Shown: piece after piece, positions 18,805-26,699 of the stretch
How positions within the stretch are numbered: the first letter of the stretch is position 1
Layout: every line of letters begins with the position of its first letter
From: Pseudomonas sp. CCC3.1
Lineage (GTDB): Bacteria; Pseudomonadota; Gammaproteobacteria; Pseudomonadales; Pseudomonadaceae
DNA: 64,000 nt
Direction of reading: 5' to 3'
Assembly: GCF_034347405.1 (NCBI RefSeq)
Contig: NZ_CP133778.1
Span: 5,802,501-5,866,500, forward strand
Notes under the pieces: model-generated
What the model was told of the DNA's origin: nothing
Seen by the model: the letters and a program-made list of their open reading frames with translations, nothing else
Databases searched by the model: none
Made by a program: the position numbers and the translations under genes

Positions 18805-19277
18805 GGCGTTCTCGTCATCACGGTGCAGAAATTATCCCAGTTGAGGGGGCTTGGTCATGATGGCGTGCACGGGAGTGCGCTGCTCGATCGTGTGACGTCT
18901 GCTCAATCATTTTTGGGGAAGTGTATCTGTCGAATCTCATCTGACTAAGGTTTTAATCAGTGCAAATGTGTTCGATAGGTGTCGCGCTCTGAGTCCGGAT
19001 TGACCTGTGGTGGGTCTCGGATAGCTCATAAGCAGGTACAGGAGAAGTACCTTGGGCTGATCGTCTTTAGGAAAATCAGAGAAGTGTGCTCGTCGGTAGC
19101 CTTGTTAGGCTCGTCAGTAAAGACGTGCACCGCTGGCTGAAAGCCAGGTCTGACGTGGTGTTGCGCTTGTCGCGGTCGCGTCTGCGGCCTTGACGATAAA
19201 GCGTGTAACTTGCTGCAACTGCCTACGGCCCGGCTTTAGGCCGGGCTTGGCAGAAGCTTGCAACGAACGTCTGTGTA
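18805..19277. other. rpsU-dnaG intergenic region
   Basis: A 473-base gap with no convincing open reading frame. Near the rpsU end it holds the hairpin annotated separately (19220-19252). A second small stem, CTGGCTGAAAGCCAG, lies near 19133. The rest shows no feature I can support; promoters for dnaG-rpoD probably lie here. Confidence 0.5.
19220..19252 (-). terminator. hairpin after rpsU (partial terminator of the macromolecular synthesis operon)
   Basis: GCCCGGC-CTAAA-GCCGGGC nested inside TGCC/GGCA arms, about 25 bases after the rpsU stop. It lacks a U-run, so complete termination is unlikely. In E. coli a leaky terminator at this same place lowers dnaG expression relative to rpsU; an equivalent role here is inferred. 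Confidence 0.5.
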
Positions 19278-19493
19278 TTAGTACAGACGAACGGCGCGGC
19301 GCTGCTCGCGCTGAACTTTCTTCGCGTGACGCTTAACAGCTGCTGCTGCTTTACGCTTACGCTCAGAAGTCGGCTTCTCGTAAAATTCGCGGCTGCGAAC
19401 TTCAGCCAGTACACCGGCTTTTTCGCAGGAGCGCTTGAAACGACGCAGAGCTACGTCGAAGGGTTCGTTCTCTTTTACTTTGACGGCTGGCAT
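19278..19493 (-). CDS. rpsU: 30S ribosomal protein S21 (bS21)
   Basis: A 71-residue basic protein, [20 protein letters not shown] and so on, with the Arg/Lys-rich C-terminus. It lies in the platform of the 30S subunit and helps initiation. First gene of rpsU-dnaG-rpoD and divergent from tsaD. Confidence 0.99.
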
Positions 19494-19691
19494 CCAGAGC
19501 TACCTTCATTCATTACCGGGGTCAACGTCTCAAGGCAAAATCGCGTTGGAAGACGTCGGTTTTTAAGGGTTGCGGATGTTAACCCCTCATCGCCCGGAAT
19601 GCAAAGCCTCTGATCGAAAACCGCTGGCCGGGGGCGGGAGTGGCGACTATTATGCGCGCCTTCGAATTTAGCCTCTACAAGGCGTAAACCC

Positions 19692-20717
19692 ATGCTAGTA
19701 CTGGGATTAGAAACCTCCTGCGACGAAACCGGCGTCGCGCTATACGACAGTGAACGCGGGCTCTTGGCCGATGCGCTGTTCAGTCAGATCGATCTGCATC
19801 GTGCTTATGGCGGTGTGGTTCCGGAGCTGGCTTCCAGGGATCACGTCAAGCGCATGCTGCCCTTGATTCGTCAGGTGCTGGCTGAGGCCGGCTGCGTGCC
19901 TACAGAAATTGACGCGATTGCCTACACGGCGGGTCCTGGATTGGTTGGAGCCCTTTTGGTTGGGGCCTCTTGCGCCCAGGCGCTGGCATTTGCCTGGGGC
20001 ATTCCAGCCCTTGGCGTGCACCACATGGAAGGCCATTTGTTGGCGCCGATGCTGGAAGAGCAGCCACCGGAGTTCCCGTTCGTCGCTTTGTTGGTGTCGG
20101 GTGGTCATACGCAGCTGGTTCGTGTGGATGGCATTGGTGAGTACGAGCTGTTGGGCGAGTCGCTCGATGATGCGGCCGGCGAAGCGTTCGACAAGACCGC
20201 GAAGATGATGGGGCTCAATTATCCGGGCGGTCCTGAGATCGCGCGATTGGCGGCACAAGGCGTTGCAGGGCGCTTTGTGTTCCCGCGGCCAATGACTGAT
20301 CGCCCTGGGCTGGAGTTCAGCTTTAGCGGTCTTAAGACTTCCGCTCTGAACACCTGGCAGCGTTGTGTGGCGGCGGGTGACGATACCGAACAAGCGCGTT
20401 GCGACATCTCGCTGGCGTTTCAGCAGGCGGTAGTTGAGACGCTGACCATCAAATGCAAGCGCGCGCTCAAGCATACGGGCATGAAGCGCCTGGTGATCGC
20501 GGGCGGAGTGAGTGCCAACAAGGCGCTGCGTGAGTCTCTTGAGAAAATGCTCGGCGATATGAAGGGGCAGGTGTACTACGCTCGGCCGGAATTCTGCACC
20601 GACAATGGCGCGATGATTGCCTTTGCCGGTTGCCAGCGTTTGCTGGCGGGTCAGCATGAAAGCCTGGCAATCAGCGTGCAGGCGCGTTGGCCGATGGAGC
20701 AGTTGAAGCCGCTGTAA
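19692..20717 (+). CDS. tsaD: tRNA threonylcarbamoyladenosine transferase TsaD
   Basis: Kae1/Qri7/YgjD family protein of 341 residues that transfers the threonylcarbamoyl group to A37 of ANN-decoding tRNAs, together with TsaB and TsaE. Seen: N-terminal GLETSCDETGVA, the metal-binding HHMEGH motif near residue 112, LVSGGHTQLV, and C-terminal GGVSANKALRE with the DNGAMIA metal ligand. Divergent from rpsU, as in most gamma-proteobacteria. Confidence 0.99.
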   Translation: MLVLGLETSCDETGVALYDSERGLLADALFSQIDLHRAYGGVVPELASRDHVKRMLPLIRQVLAEAGCVPTEIDAIAYTAGPGLVGALLVGASCAQALAFAWGIPALGVHHMEGHLLAPMLEEQPPEFPFVALLVSGGHTQLVRVDGIGEYELLGESLDDAAGEAFDKTAKMMGLNYPGGPEIARLAAQGVAGRFVFPRPMTDRPGLEFSFSGLKTSALNTWQRCVAAGDDTEQARCDISLAFQQAVVETLTIKCKRALKHTGMKRLVIAGGVSANKALRESLEKMLGDMKGQVYYARPEFCTDNGAMIAFAGCQRLLAGQHESLAISVQARWPMEQLKPL

Positions 20718-20759
20718 GTATTGGGCGGACTAAGCGTGTGTCTTTTTCATCTGCACAAT

Positions 20760-21329
20760 TCAGAAATGCCGTTCGCGCCCGGCCATCAGGTCGCGTAAAT
20801 TGCTGCGGTGTCGCCAGACGATAAGCATCGTCAAGGTGCTCATGGGCAGCAGTGCGGCGGGTTCTTGCCAGGCCAGCAATGGCAGGGTGAGGGGGGCGGC
20901 AATCAGCGCTGCCAGTGAACTGGTGCGGCTGACCTGAAAGGTCAGCAGCCATGCAACAACGGCCAGCAGTGCGGCGGGCGGATAAAGCCCCAGCAGCATG
21001 CCGGCAGCAGTGGCCACGCCCTTGCCGCCTCGGAAGCGAAAGTACAGCGGATACATGTGCCCGACAACGGCGCAGGCGCCAATCCAGGCTTGTTCCTGGA
21101 GCGAGCAGCCCAGTTGATAGGCCAGCAATACGGGTAAAAGCCCTTTGCACAGATCGCCGAGCAAGGTCAGGATGGCGAGCTTTTTACCGGCCAGGCGCAA
21201 CATGTTGGTTGCGCCGGCATTGCCTGAACCACTCATTCGCGGATCGGGATTTCCCGTCAGGCGGCTGAGCAAAATGGCGAAGGACATAGAACCAAGCAGG
21301 TAGGCGAGGATCGCCAGTAACCAAAACAT
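20760..21329 (-). CDS. plsY: acyl-phosphate glycerol-3-phosphate acyltransferase PlsY
   Basis: Inner-membrane enzyme that makes lysophosphatidic acid from acyl-phosphate. The 189-residue protein is almost wholly hydrophobic with about five transmembrane segments; conserved motifs are GSGNAGATN (phosphate loop), KG near residue 63 and FRGGKGVATAAG. The frame is open to 21347, but MFWLLAILAYLLGS at 21329 is the usual start. Convergent with tsaD and divergent from folB. Confidence 0.97.
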   Translation of the reverse strand: MFWLLAILAYLLGSMSFAILLSRLTGNPDPRMSGSGNAGATNMLRLAGKKLAILTLLGDLCKGLLPVLLAYQLGCSLQEQAWIGACAVVGHMYPLYFRFRGGKGVATAAGMLLGLYPPAALLAVVAWLLTFQVSRTSSLAALIAAPLTLPLLAWQEPAALLPMSTLTMLIVWRHRSNLRDLMAGRERHF

Positions 21330-21403
21330 GCTAACTATTCCGGGCAAGGACGCCCTGATTCTAACGGCGCATTGCGCCCTTGTCGTGCTGCGGAGAAGAG
21401 TGC

Positions 21404-21757
21404 TTGGACAGAGTGTTTATCGAAGGCCTGGAAGTTGACACCGTGATCGGTGCTTATGACTGGGAGCGCGGCATCCGTCAGTGTCTGCGGCTTGATCTGA
21501 GTTTTGCGTGGGACAACCGCCCGGCTGCTGCCGGAGACGACCTGACGCTGGCTCTGGACTACGCGAGCGTGTCATCGCGCATTCAGACATTTGCCGAGGA
21601 AGCTCAATTCCAGTTGGTCGAAACGTTTGCTGAGCGTTTGGCGCAAGTACTGATGAGTGAGTTCAATATTCCCTGGCTGCACCTCAAACTGACCAAGCCC
21701 GGCGCCGTTGCGGCGGCCACAGGGGTGGGCGTGGAGATTGAGCGCGGATGCCGCTAA
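21404..21757 (+). CDS. folB: dihydroneopterin aldolase FolB
   Basis: Folate pathway enzyme of 117 residues. The family N-terminus is (M)DRVFIEGLEVDTVIGAYDWE, so the start is the TTG at 21404, preceded by GGAGAAGAG; upstream in-frame codons would add only unrelated residues. The catalytic Glu in IGAYDWE and the Lys in LKLTKPGAV are present. It overlaps folK by 10 bases. Confidence 0.95.
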   Translation: MDRVFIEGLEVDTVIGAYDWERGIRQCLRLDLSFAWDNRPAAAGDDLTLALDYASVSSRIQTFAEEAQFQLVETFAERLAQVLMSEFNIPWLHLKLTKPGAVAAATGVGVEIERGCR

Positions 21758-22278
21758 CAGAGGTTTATCTCGGGCTTGGCAGCAATGTCGAGCGTGAACA
21801 GCACTTGTGCGCCGGATTAAATGCGCTGGCTGGTTTTCTGCAGGATATGAAGTGCTCTGCGGTGTTTGAAAGCCTGCCGGTGGGCATCAAGAGCGGGCCT
21901 TTTTTCAATCTGGTGGTATCGGCAAAAACCGATTTTTCATTGGTTGAGTTAAGCCGACGTTTGAAGCTGATCGAGGCGGATAACGGGCGTTACGCGCAGG
22001 ATCGCAAAGGCTTGCCGCTGGACATCGACGTGTTGTTTTACGGCGATTTGGTTGGCAGCTTTGAGGGATTGACCCTGCCGCGTGCAGAAATTCTCAAGAA
22101 TGCTTTTGTGCTGTGGCCGTTGTCTTTGATGGCGCCAGACAAGGTACATCCGGGCGTGGGTAAAACCCTTGCCCAGATGTGGGCTGATGCGCAAATCGAT
22201 CAAGTGTTGGCGCCGGTTGCGTTTGAGTGGCAGGGTGCGCATCTGACGCCGGTCGAGATGCTTGAGCGCTCGGTTTAA
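21748..22278 (+). CDS. folK: 2-amino-4-hydroxy-6-hydroxymethyldihydropteridine pyrophosphokinase-like FolK
   Basis: HPPK-family protein of 176 residues with VYLGLGSNVE at the N-terminus and the substrate-loop signature GRYAQDRKGLPLDIDVLFYGD. Overlap with folB and shared pathway support folate synthesis. Pseudomonads commonly carry a second folK next to panB/pcnB; this copy is the folB-linked one, and its sequence is more divergent around the ATP loop, so it could be a secondary or specialised paralogue. Confidence 0.9.
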   Translation: MPLTEVYLGLGSNVEREQHLCAGLNALAGFLQDMKCSAVFESLPVGIKSGPFFNLVVSAKTDFSLVELSRRLKLIEADNGRYAQDRKGLPLDIDVLFYGDLVGSFEGLTLPRAEILKNAFVLWPLSLMAPDKVHPGVGKTLAQMWADAQIDQVLAPVAFEWQGAHLTPVEMLERSV

Positions 22279-22296
22279 GGGGGCGTGCAAAACCCT

Positions 22297-22443
22297 GTAG
22301 CAGTTGACGAGCCTGCGAGGCTACGTCCGATTGCGTAGCGATCGTAAGCGCTAAATGCAAGGTTTTACTGCCGCGCCCCGCAGTGTTTGATTTTACGACT
22401 GCTGCGCAGCCGGACGTAGCCTCGCAGGCTCGGCAACTGCTAC
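22297..22443. repeat. REPIN (inverted REP pair), copy A
   Basis: Two REP sequences in inverted orientation: GTAGCAGTTGACGAGCCTGC on the left and its near complement GCAGGCTCGGCAACTGCTAC on the right, each with the core GAGGCTACGTCCG, separated by about 45 bases; 147 bases in all. It lies between the convergent genes folK and cca. Related copies are at 43357-43495 and 48644-48790, the latter beside a RAYT gene. Confidence 0.9.
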
Positions 22444-22470
22444 GAAATCGGCTTGTAGCGGATCCTCAAG

Positions 22471-23700
22471 TCAACGCTTGGCAGCGTCTTTGTAGGCTTG
22501 CAGTGCCTTGAGCCGTTCGCGTTTGAGGGCTTCGCCTAGTTCGGGGCCTTTGAAACCTTGCGCAAGCAGCGGTTGAACCGCTACCGCTTGCGCCGCCAAG
22601 GCTGCGCCCCGCAAGTAGTCGGCCTGTGGATACGGCCGATTTTCCAACCCCAGTCGCCCTTTGGCGTCCATCTCGCACGCCACCACAAACTCTTCGAAAC
22701 GCTGCGGTCGACGGTACACGTCAAAACGTTGCATTAGCTCCAGCAATGTCGACGCCTTGAGTTCCAGGGCTCGATGGCCGTGGGTGTGATACTCGCCCAC
22801 CAGCAGTGCCAGTTCCTGGCAGTCCCTCGGTACTTTGTAGCGTTCATTGACCGCTTTGATCAGGCGCAGCCCTTTGTGTTCGTGGGCAATGTGCCTTGGC
22901 CACTCGCTTTCGGGTGTCAGCCCTTTGCCCAGATCGTGTAGCAGGCAGGCCCAGCGCACGGTCAGGGGCTGGCCATGCAAAGCCGCTTGCTCAAGCACGC
23001 TCAGTGTATGCAGGCCGCTGTCGATTTCAGGGTGGTGAGCGGGAGGCTGAGGCACGCCAAACAGTGCGTTCACTTCGGGCATCAGCACTTCGAGTGCATC
23101 ACAACTGCGCAGCACTTCAATGAAGACCTGTGGGTGATTTTCCATCAGTGCTCGGGAGATTTCTTTCCAGCAGCGCTCCGGGGTCAGAGCCTGCAGTTCA
23201 CCAGAGGTGGACAGTTGGCGCATCAGTTCTAGCGTCTCGGGTGCGATGCTGAAACCCAGCCCGGCATAGCGTGCCGCAAATCGGGCAACACGCAGAACGC
23301 GCAGAGGATCTTCGGCGAATGCGGGGGAAACGTGGCGTAAAATGCGCGCTTCAAGGTCTTGTTGCCCGTGGTACGGGTCGGTCAAGTTGCCTGCATCGTC
23401 TTCGGCCATTGCATTGATGGTCAGGTCGCGGCGAATCAGGTCTTCTTCAAGGGTTACGTCTGGGCTTGCATGGAAGATGAAGCCGCCGTACCCGTGGCCG
23501 CTTTTTCGCTCGGTGCGGGCGAGCGCATATTCTTCACCGGTTATGGGGTGAAGAAACACCGGGAAATCCGAACCCACTGGGCGATACCCCAGGGCGAGCA
23601 TCTGCTCGGCGCTTGCGCCCACCACGACCCGGTCGATGTCGGTGACGGGGATGCCCAGCAAGCGGTCGCGTACCGCGCCGCCTACTTGATAAATCTTCAT
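22471..23700 (-). CDS. cca: multifunctional CCA-adding tRNA nucleotidyltransferase
   Basis: Adds and repairs the 3' CCA of tRNAs. The 409-residue protein has the class II nucleotidyltransferase head (GGAVRDRLLG, DIDRVV), RRDLTINAMA and the EDPLRVLRVARFAARY helix, and an HD phosphohydrolase domain (LLHDLGKGLTP), as in the E. coli multifunctional form. The ATG follows directly after the U-run of the spoVR terminator, and the only Shine-Dalgarno sequence (GGAGG) is inside the terminator's 3' arm. Confidence 0.97.
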   Translation of the reverse strand: MKIYQVGGAVRDRLLGIPVTDIDRVVVGASAEQMLALGYRPVGSDFPVFLHPITGEEYALARTERKSGHGYGGFIFHASPDVTLEEDLIRRDLTINAMAEDDAGNLTDPYHGQQDLEARILRHVSPAFAEDPLRVLRVARFAARYAGLGFSIAPETLELMRQLSTSGELQALTPERCWKEISRALMENHPQVFIEVLRSCDALEVLMPEVNALFGVPQPPAHHPEIDSGLHTLSVLEQAALHGQPLTVRWACLLHDLGKGLTPESEWPRHIAHEHKGLRLIKAVNERYKVPRDCQELALLVGEYHTHGHRALELKASTLLELMQRFDVYRRPQRFEEFVVACEMDAKGRLGLENRPYPQADYLRGAALAAQAVAVQPLLAQGFKGPELGEALKRERLKALQAYKDAAKR

Positions 23701-23754
23701 AAAAAAGCCTCCGTTAGCGCGACAGAATAACCTGTGCGCCGTGCCAACGGAGGC
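23701..23754 (-). terminator. terminator after spoVR, overlapping the cca ribosome binding site
   Basis: On the minus strand GCCTCCGTTGGC pairs with GCTAACGGAGGC across a 24-base loop and is followed by TTTTTT and then the cca ATG. It begins 8 bases after the spoVR stop. The 3' arm supplies GGAGG at about seven bases from the cca start codon. Confidence 0.85.
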
Positions 23755-23762
23755 GGGTGTTG

Positions 23763-25325
23763 TTACAGATGGACAACAGACAGGTCCAGGCGTCCGTAAT
23801 CGTTGTCGCTATGTTCGCCTTTGGGGGGCACGTGGTGGACTTTCATCACCTGGTCGCCTTGCAGGGTTTCGAGATGAATATCAAAGCCCCAGAGCCGATG
23901 CAGGTGCTTGAGCACTTCGTCTGTGGATTCGCCCAGCGGTTTACGGTCATGTTGTTGATGGCGCAGGGTCAGTGAGCGGTCGCCGCGTCGATCAATGCTC
24001 CAGATTTGAACGTTCGGCTCACGATTGCCCAGGTTGTATTGCGCCGCCAGCGTTTCGCGAATGGTGCGGTAGCCGTTTTCGTCGTGAATGGCCGGCACCA
24101 GCAAATCATCCTTTTGATCGTCGTCCATGATGCTGAACAGTTTCAGGTCGCGGATCACCTTGGGTGACAGGTACTGCAGGATGAAACTCTCATCCTTGAA
24201 GCTGCTCATGGCAAATTTGATGCTGGACAGCCAGTCGGTGCCTGCCAGGTCCGGGAACCAGTGACGGTCTTCATCGGTAGGGTTTTCACAGATGCGCCGA
24301 ATGTCGCGGTACATCGCAAAACCCAATGCGTAGGGGTTGATCCCGCTGTAATACGGGCTGTCAAAGCCGGGCTGGAAGACCACGCTGGTGTGCGAGGTCA
24401 GGAACTCCATCATGAAGCCTTCGGTCACCAGGCCTTCGTCGTACAGGTCGTTCATCAGGGTGTAGTGCCAGAACGTGGCCCAGCCTTCGTTCATAACCTG
24501 TGTTTGACGTTGCGGGTAAAAGTATTGGGCGATCTTGCGCACAATCCGTACCACTTCGCGCTGCCAGGGCTCCAGTAAGGGCGCGTGTTTTTCGATGAAG
24601 TACAGGATGTTTTCCTGCGGTTCTTCAGGAAAACGGGCGTTGTCTTTTTCGCTGTATTTGTCAGCCCCTTTGGGGATGGTGCGCCAGAGGTCGTTGATCT
24701 GTTTTTGCAGATGCTCTTCGCGATCTTTCTGGCGCCGGCGTTCTTCTTCGGCGGAGATCGGATAAGGCCGTTTGTAGCGGTCTACGCCGTAGTTCATCAG
24801 GGCATGGCAGGAGTCGAGGAGGTCTTCCACGGCGTCAATGCCGTGGCGTTCTTCGCACTGCATGATGTACTGCTTGGCGAACACCAGGTAGTCGATGATC
24901 GAGCTGGCATCGGTCCAGGTGCGAAACAGGTAGTTGCCCTTGAAGAAGCTGTTATGCCCATAGCACGCGTGGGCCACCACCAGTGCCTGCATGCAGATAG
25001 TGTTTTCTTCCATCAGATAGGCAATGCAGGGGTCGGAGTTGATGACGATTTCGTAGGCCAGGCCCATCTGACCGCGGCTGTACGATTTTTCGGTACTCAA
25101 GAAGTGTTTGCCGTAGGACCAGTGGTGATAGCCCAATGGCATGCCGACGGAGGCGTAGGCGTCCATCATTTGCTCGGCGGTGATGACCTCAATCTGGTTG
25201 GGGTAGGTATCCAGCGCATAGCGTTCCGCGAGGCGGCCGATTTCGCGGTCGTAGGCCTGGATCAGCTCAAAGGTCCATTCTGAACCCGTGGAAATGGGTT
25301 GGCGTTTATGCTCTTTGGCGGTCAT
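23763..25325 (-). CDS. SpoVR family protein (YcgB-like)
   Basis: A 520-residue SpoVR/YcgB protein, with TGSEWTFELIQAYDREI near the N-terminus and the conserved HACYGHNSFFKGNYLF and NEGWATFWHY segments. The His-rich motifs resemble metal ligands, but no activity is established to my knowledge. It overlaps the upstream yeaH gene by 4 bases and is the last gene of the prkA-yeaH-spoVR unit, a set that is co-inherited in many proteobacteria and linked to stationary phase and stress. Confidence 0.95.
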   Translation of the reverse strand: MTAKEHKRQPISTGSEWTFELIQAYDREIGRLAERYALDTYPNQIEVITAEQMMDAYASVGMPLGYHHWSYGKHFLSTEKSYSRGQMGLAYEIVINSDPCIAYLMEENTICMQALVVAHACYGHNSFFKGNYLFRTWTDASSIIDYLVFAKQYIMQCEERHGIDAVEDLLDSCHALMNYGVDRYKRPYPISAEEERRRQKDREEHLQKQINDLWRTIPKGADKYSEKDNARFPEEPQENILYFIEKHAPLLEPWQREVVRIVRKIAQYFYPQRQTQVMNEGWATFWHYTLMNDLYDEGLVTEGFMMEFLTSHTSVVFQPGFDSPYYSGINPYALGFAMYRDIRRICENPTDEDRHWFPDLAGTDWLSSIKFAMSSFKDESFILQYLSPKVIRDLKLFSIMDDDQKDDLLVPAIHDENGYRTIRETLAAQYNLGNREPNVQIWSIDRRGDRSLTLRHQQHDRKPLGESTDEVLKHLHRLWGFDIHLETLQGDQVMKVHHVPPKGEHSDNDYGRLDLSVVHL

Positions 25326-26596
25326 GTGGCTAACCTGCGCTGGAAGAGTTCACGGAAGACCGGATAAATATCGCCGGCCGAGACCAGTTGCTGTTGAGCG
25401 AAGGTGTCGGAAAATGCCTCTCTGATCCGCTCATATTCGAACCAGAGCGCCTGATGCTCGCGTGGCGTGATTTCCACGTACGTGTAGTACTGCACAAACG
25501 GCATGATCTGGTTGATCAGAATATCGCGGCAAATGGGTGAATCGTCGTTCCAGTTGTCACCGTCCGAGGCCTGGGCCGCGTAGATGTTCCATTCATTGGT
25601 TGGATAACGCTCGGCCATGATCTCCTGCATCAGTTTGAGCGCGCTGGAGACGATGGTGCCGCCTGTTTCCCGGGAATAGAAAAACTCCTCTTCGTCCACT
25701 TCGCGGGCGCTGGTGTGATGGCGAATAAACACTACGTCAATCTTGTCGTAGTTCCGCTTGAGGAATAGGTACAGCAGGATAAAGAAGCGTTTGGCGATGT
25801 CTTTTGTGGCCTGGGTCATGGAGCCGGAAACGTCCATGAGGCAGAACATGACGGCTTTCGAGCTGGGATTGGGTTGCTTGACCAGCAGGTTGTACTTGAG
25901 GTCGAAGGTGTCGAGAAATGGAACGCGGTGAATTCTCGCGCTGAGTTTCTCTATTTCAGCCTCGATTTCTTTGATATCGCCGAAGTTGTCGGGTTCTTCG
26001 CGCTTCAGCCGTTCCAGTTCGGCCTTGGCTTCTTTGAGTTTTGCCCGACTGCTGCCCGATAGCGCAATGCGCCGCGCGTGTGCTGAGCGCAGGGTGCGGA
26101 TGATGTTGATGCGCGACGGGTTGCCCTCGCTGCTGATGCCGGCGCGTACGGTTTTATAGGTATCGGTGCCTGTCAGGTTCCGTTTGACCAGATTCGGCAG
26201 TTCGAGGTCTTCGAACATGAATTCGAGAAACTCTTCCTGGGTAATCTGAAACACGAACTCGTCCATGCCTTCGCCGGAGTTGCCCGCCTTGCCGGGGCCG
26301 CCACCGCCTCCTGCACCGCCTTGCGGGCGCTGGATATGCTCGCCTGTGGTGAATTCCTTGTTGCCGGGGTGAACCACGGTTTGCTTGCCGCCACGGCCGT
26401 GGTGAAGCACGGGCTCATCGATATCTCGGCCCGGAATGCTGATTTGCTCGCCATGTTCCATGTCGGTGATGGAACGGTGGCCTACGGCCTCTTCGACCGC
26501 CTTTTTAATGTGGTCACGATAACGCCGCAGGAAACGCTGACGGTTTACCGTGCTCTTGTTCTTGCCATTGAGGCGTCGGTCGATCACATAGCTCAT
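25322..26596 (-). CDS. DUF444 family protein (YeaH/YhbH), von Willebrand A-like
   Basis: A 424-residue protein whose C-terminal half contains a VWA-like domain with the MIDAS signature DVSGSM; the middle has a charged coiled-coil region (LKEAKAELERLKREEPDNF), and a Gly-rich stretch (PQGGAGGGGGPGKAGNSG) lies near residue 90. Partner of the PrkA kinase in a conserved gene set; molecular role unknown. Its end overlaps the spoVR start by 4 bases. Confidence 0.95.
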   Translation of the reverse strand: MSYVIDRRLNGKNKSTVNRQRFLRRYRDHIKKAVEEAVGHRSITDMEHGEQISIPGRDIDEPVLHHGRGGKQTVVHPGNKEFTTGEHIQRPQGGAGGGGGPGKAGNSGEGMDEFVFQITQEEFLEFMFEDLELPNLVKRNLTGTDTYKTVRAGISSEGNPSRINIIRTLRSAHARRIALSGSSRAKLKEAKAELERLKREEPDNFGDIKEIEAEIEKLSARIHRVPFLDTFDLKYNLLVKQPNPSSKAVMFCLMDVSGSMTQATKDIAKRFFILLYLFLKRNYDKIDVVFIRHHTSAREVDEEEFFYSRETGGTIVSSALKLMQEIMAERYPTNEWNIYAAQASDGDNWNDDSPICRDILINQIMPFVQYYTYVEITPREHQALWFEYERIREAFSDTFAQQQLVSAGDIYPVFRELFQRRLAT

Positions 26597-26609
26597 AAGG
26601 CCCTCCGGG

Positions 26610-26697
26610 CAGCTTCAAGTTGTCAGCTGCAAGCTGCAAGTCGAAGCACAGCGCGTGTGTTTTCTTCTTGCAGCTTGAGGCTTGAGGCTTACAACTG
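26610..26697. repeat. AGCTGCAAGC-type repeat in the prkA-yeaH gap
   Basis: The gap is filled by imperfect direct and inverted copies of CAGCTGCAAG/CTTGCAGCTTGAGGCTT, which can fold into a long imperfect stem. Similar CTGCAAG/CTTGC words occur near 62865-62940, before erpA. I recognise the style from Pseudomonas intergenic repeats, but only this copy is clear here. Confidence 0.6.
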
Positions 26698-26699
26698 CC

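Noticed and set aside
22297..22443. CRISPR-like appearance of the repeated blocks
   Set aside because: Repeats are inverted pairs scattered singly through the genome, not direct repeats with spacers, and no cas gene is present.
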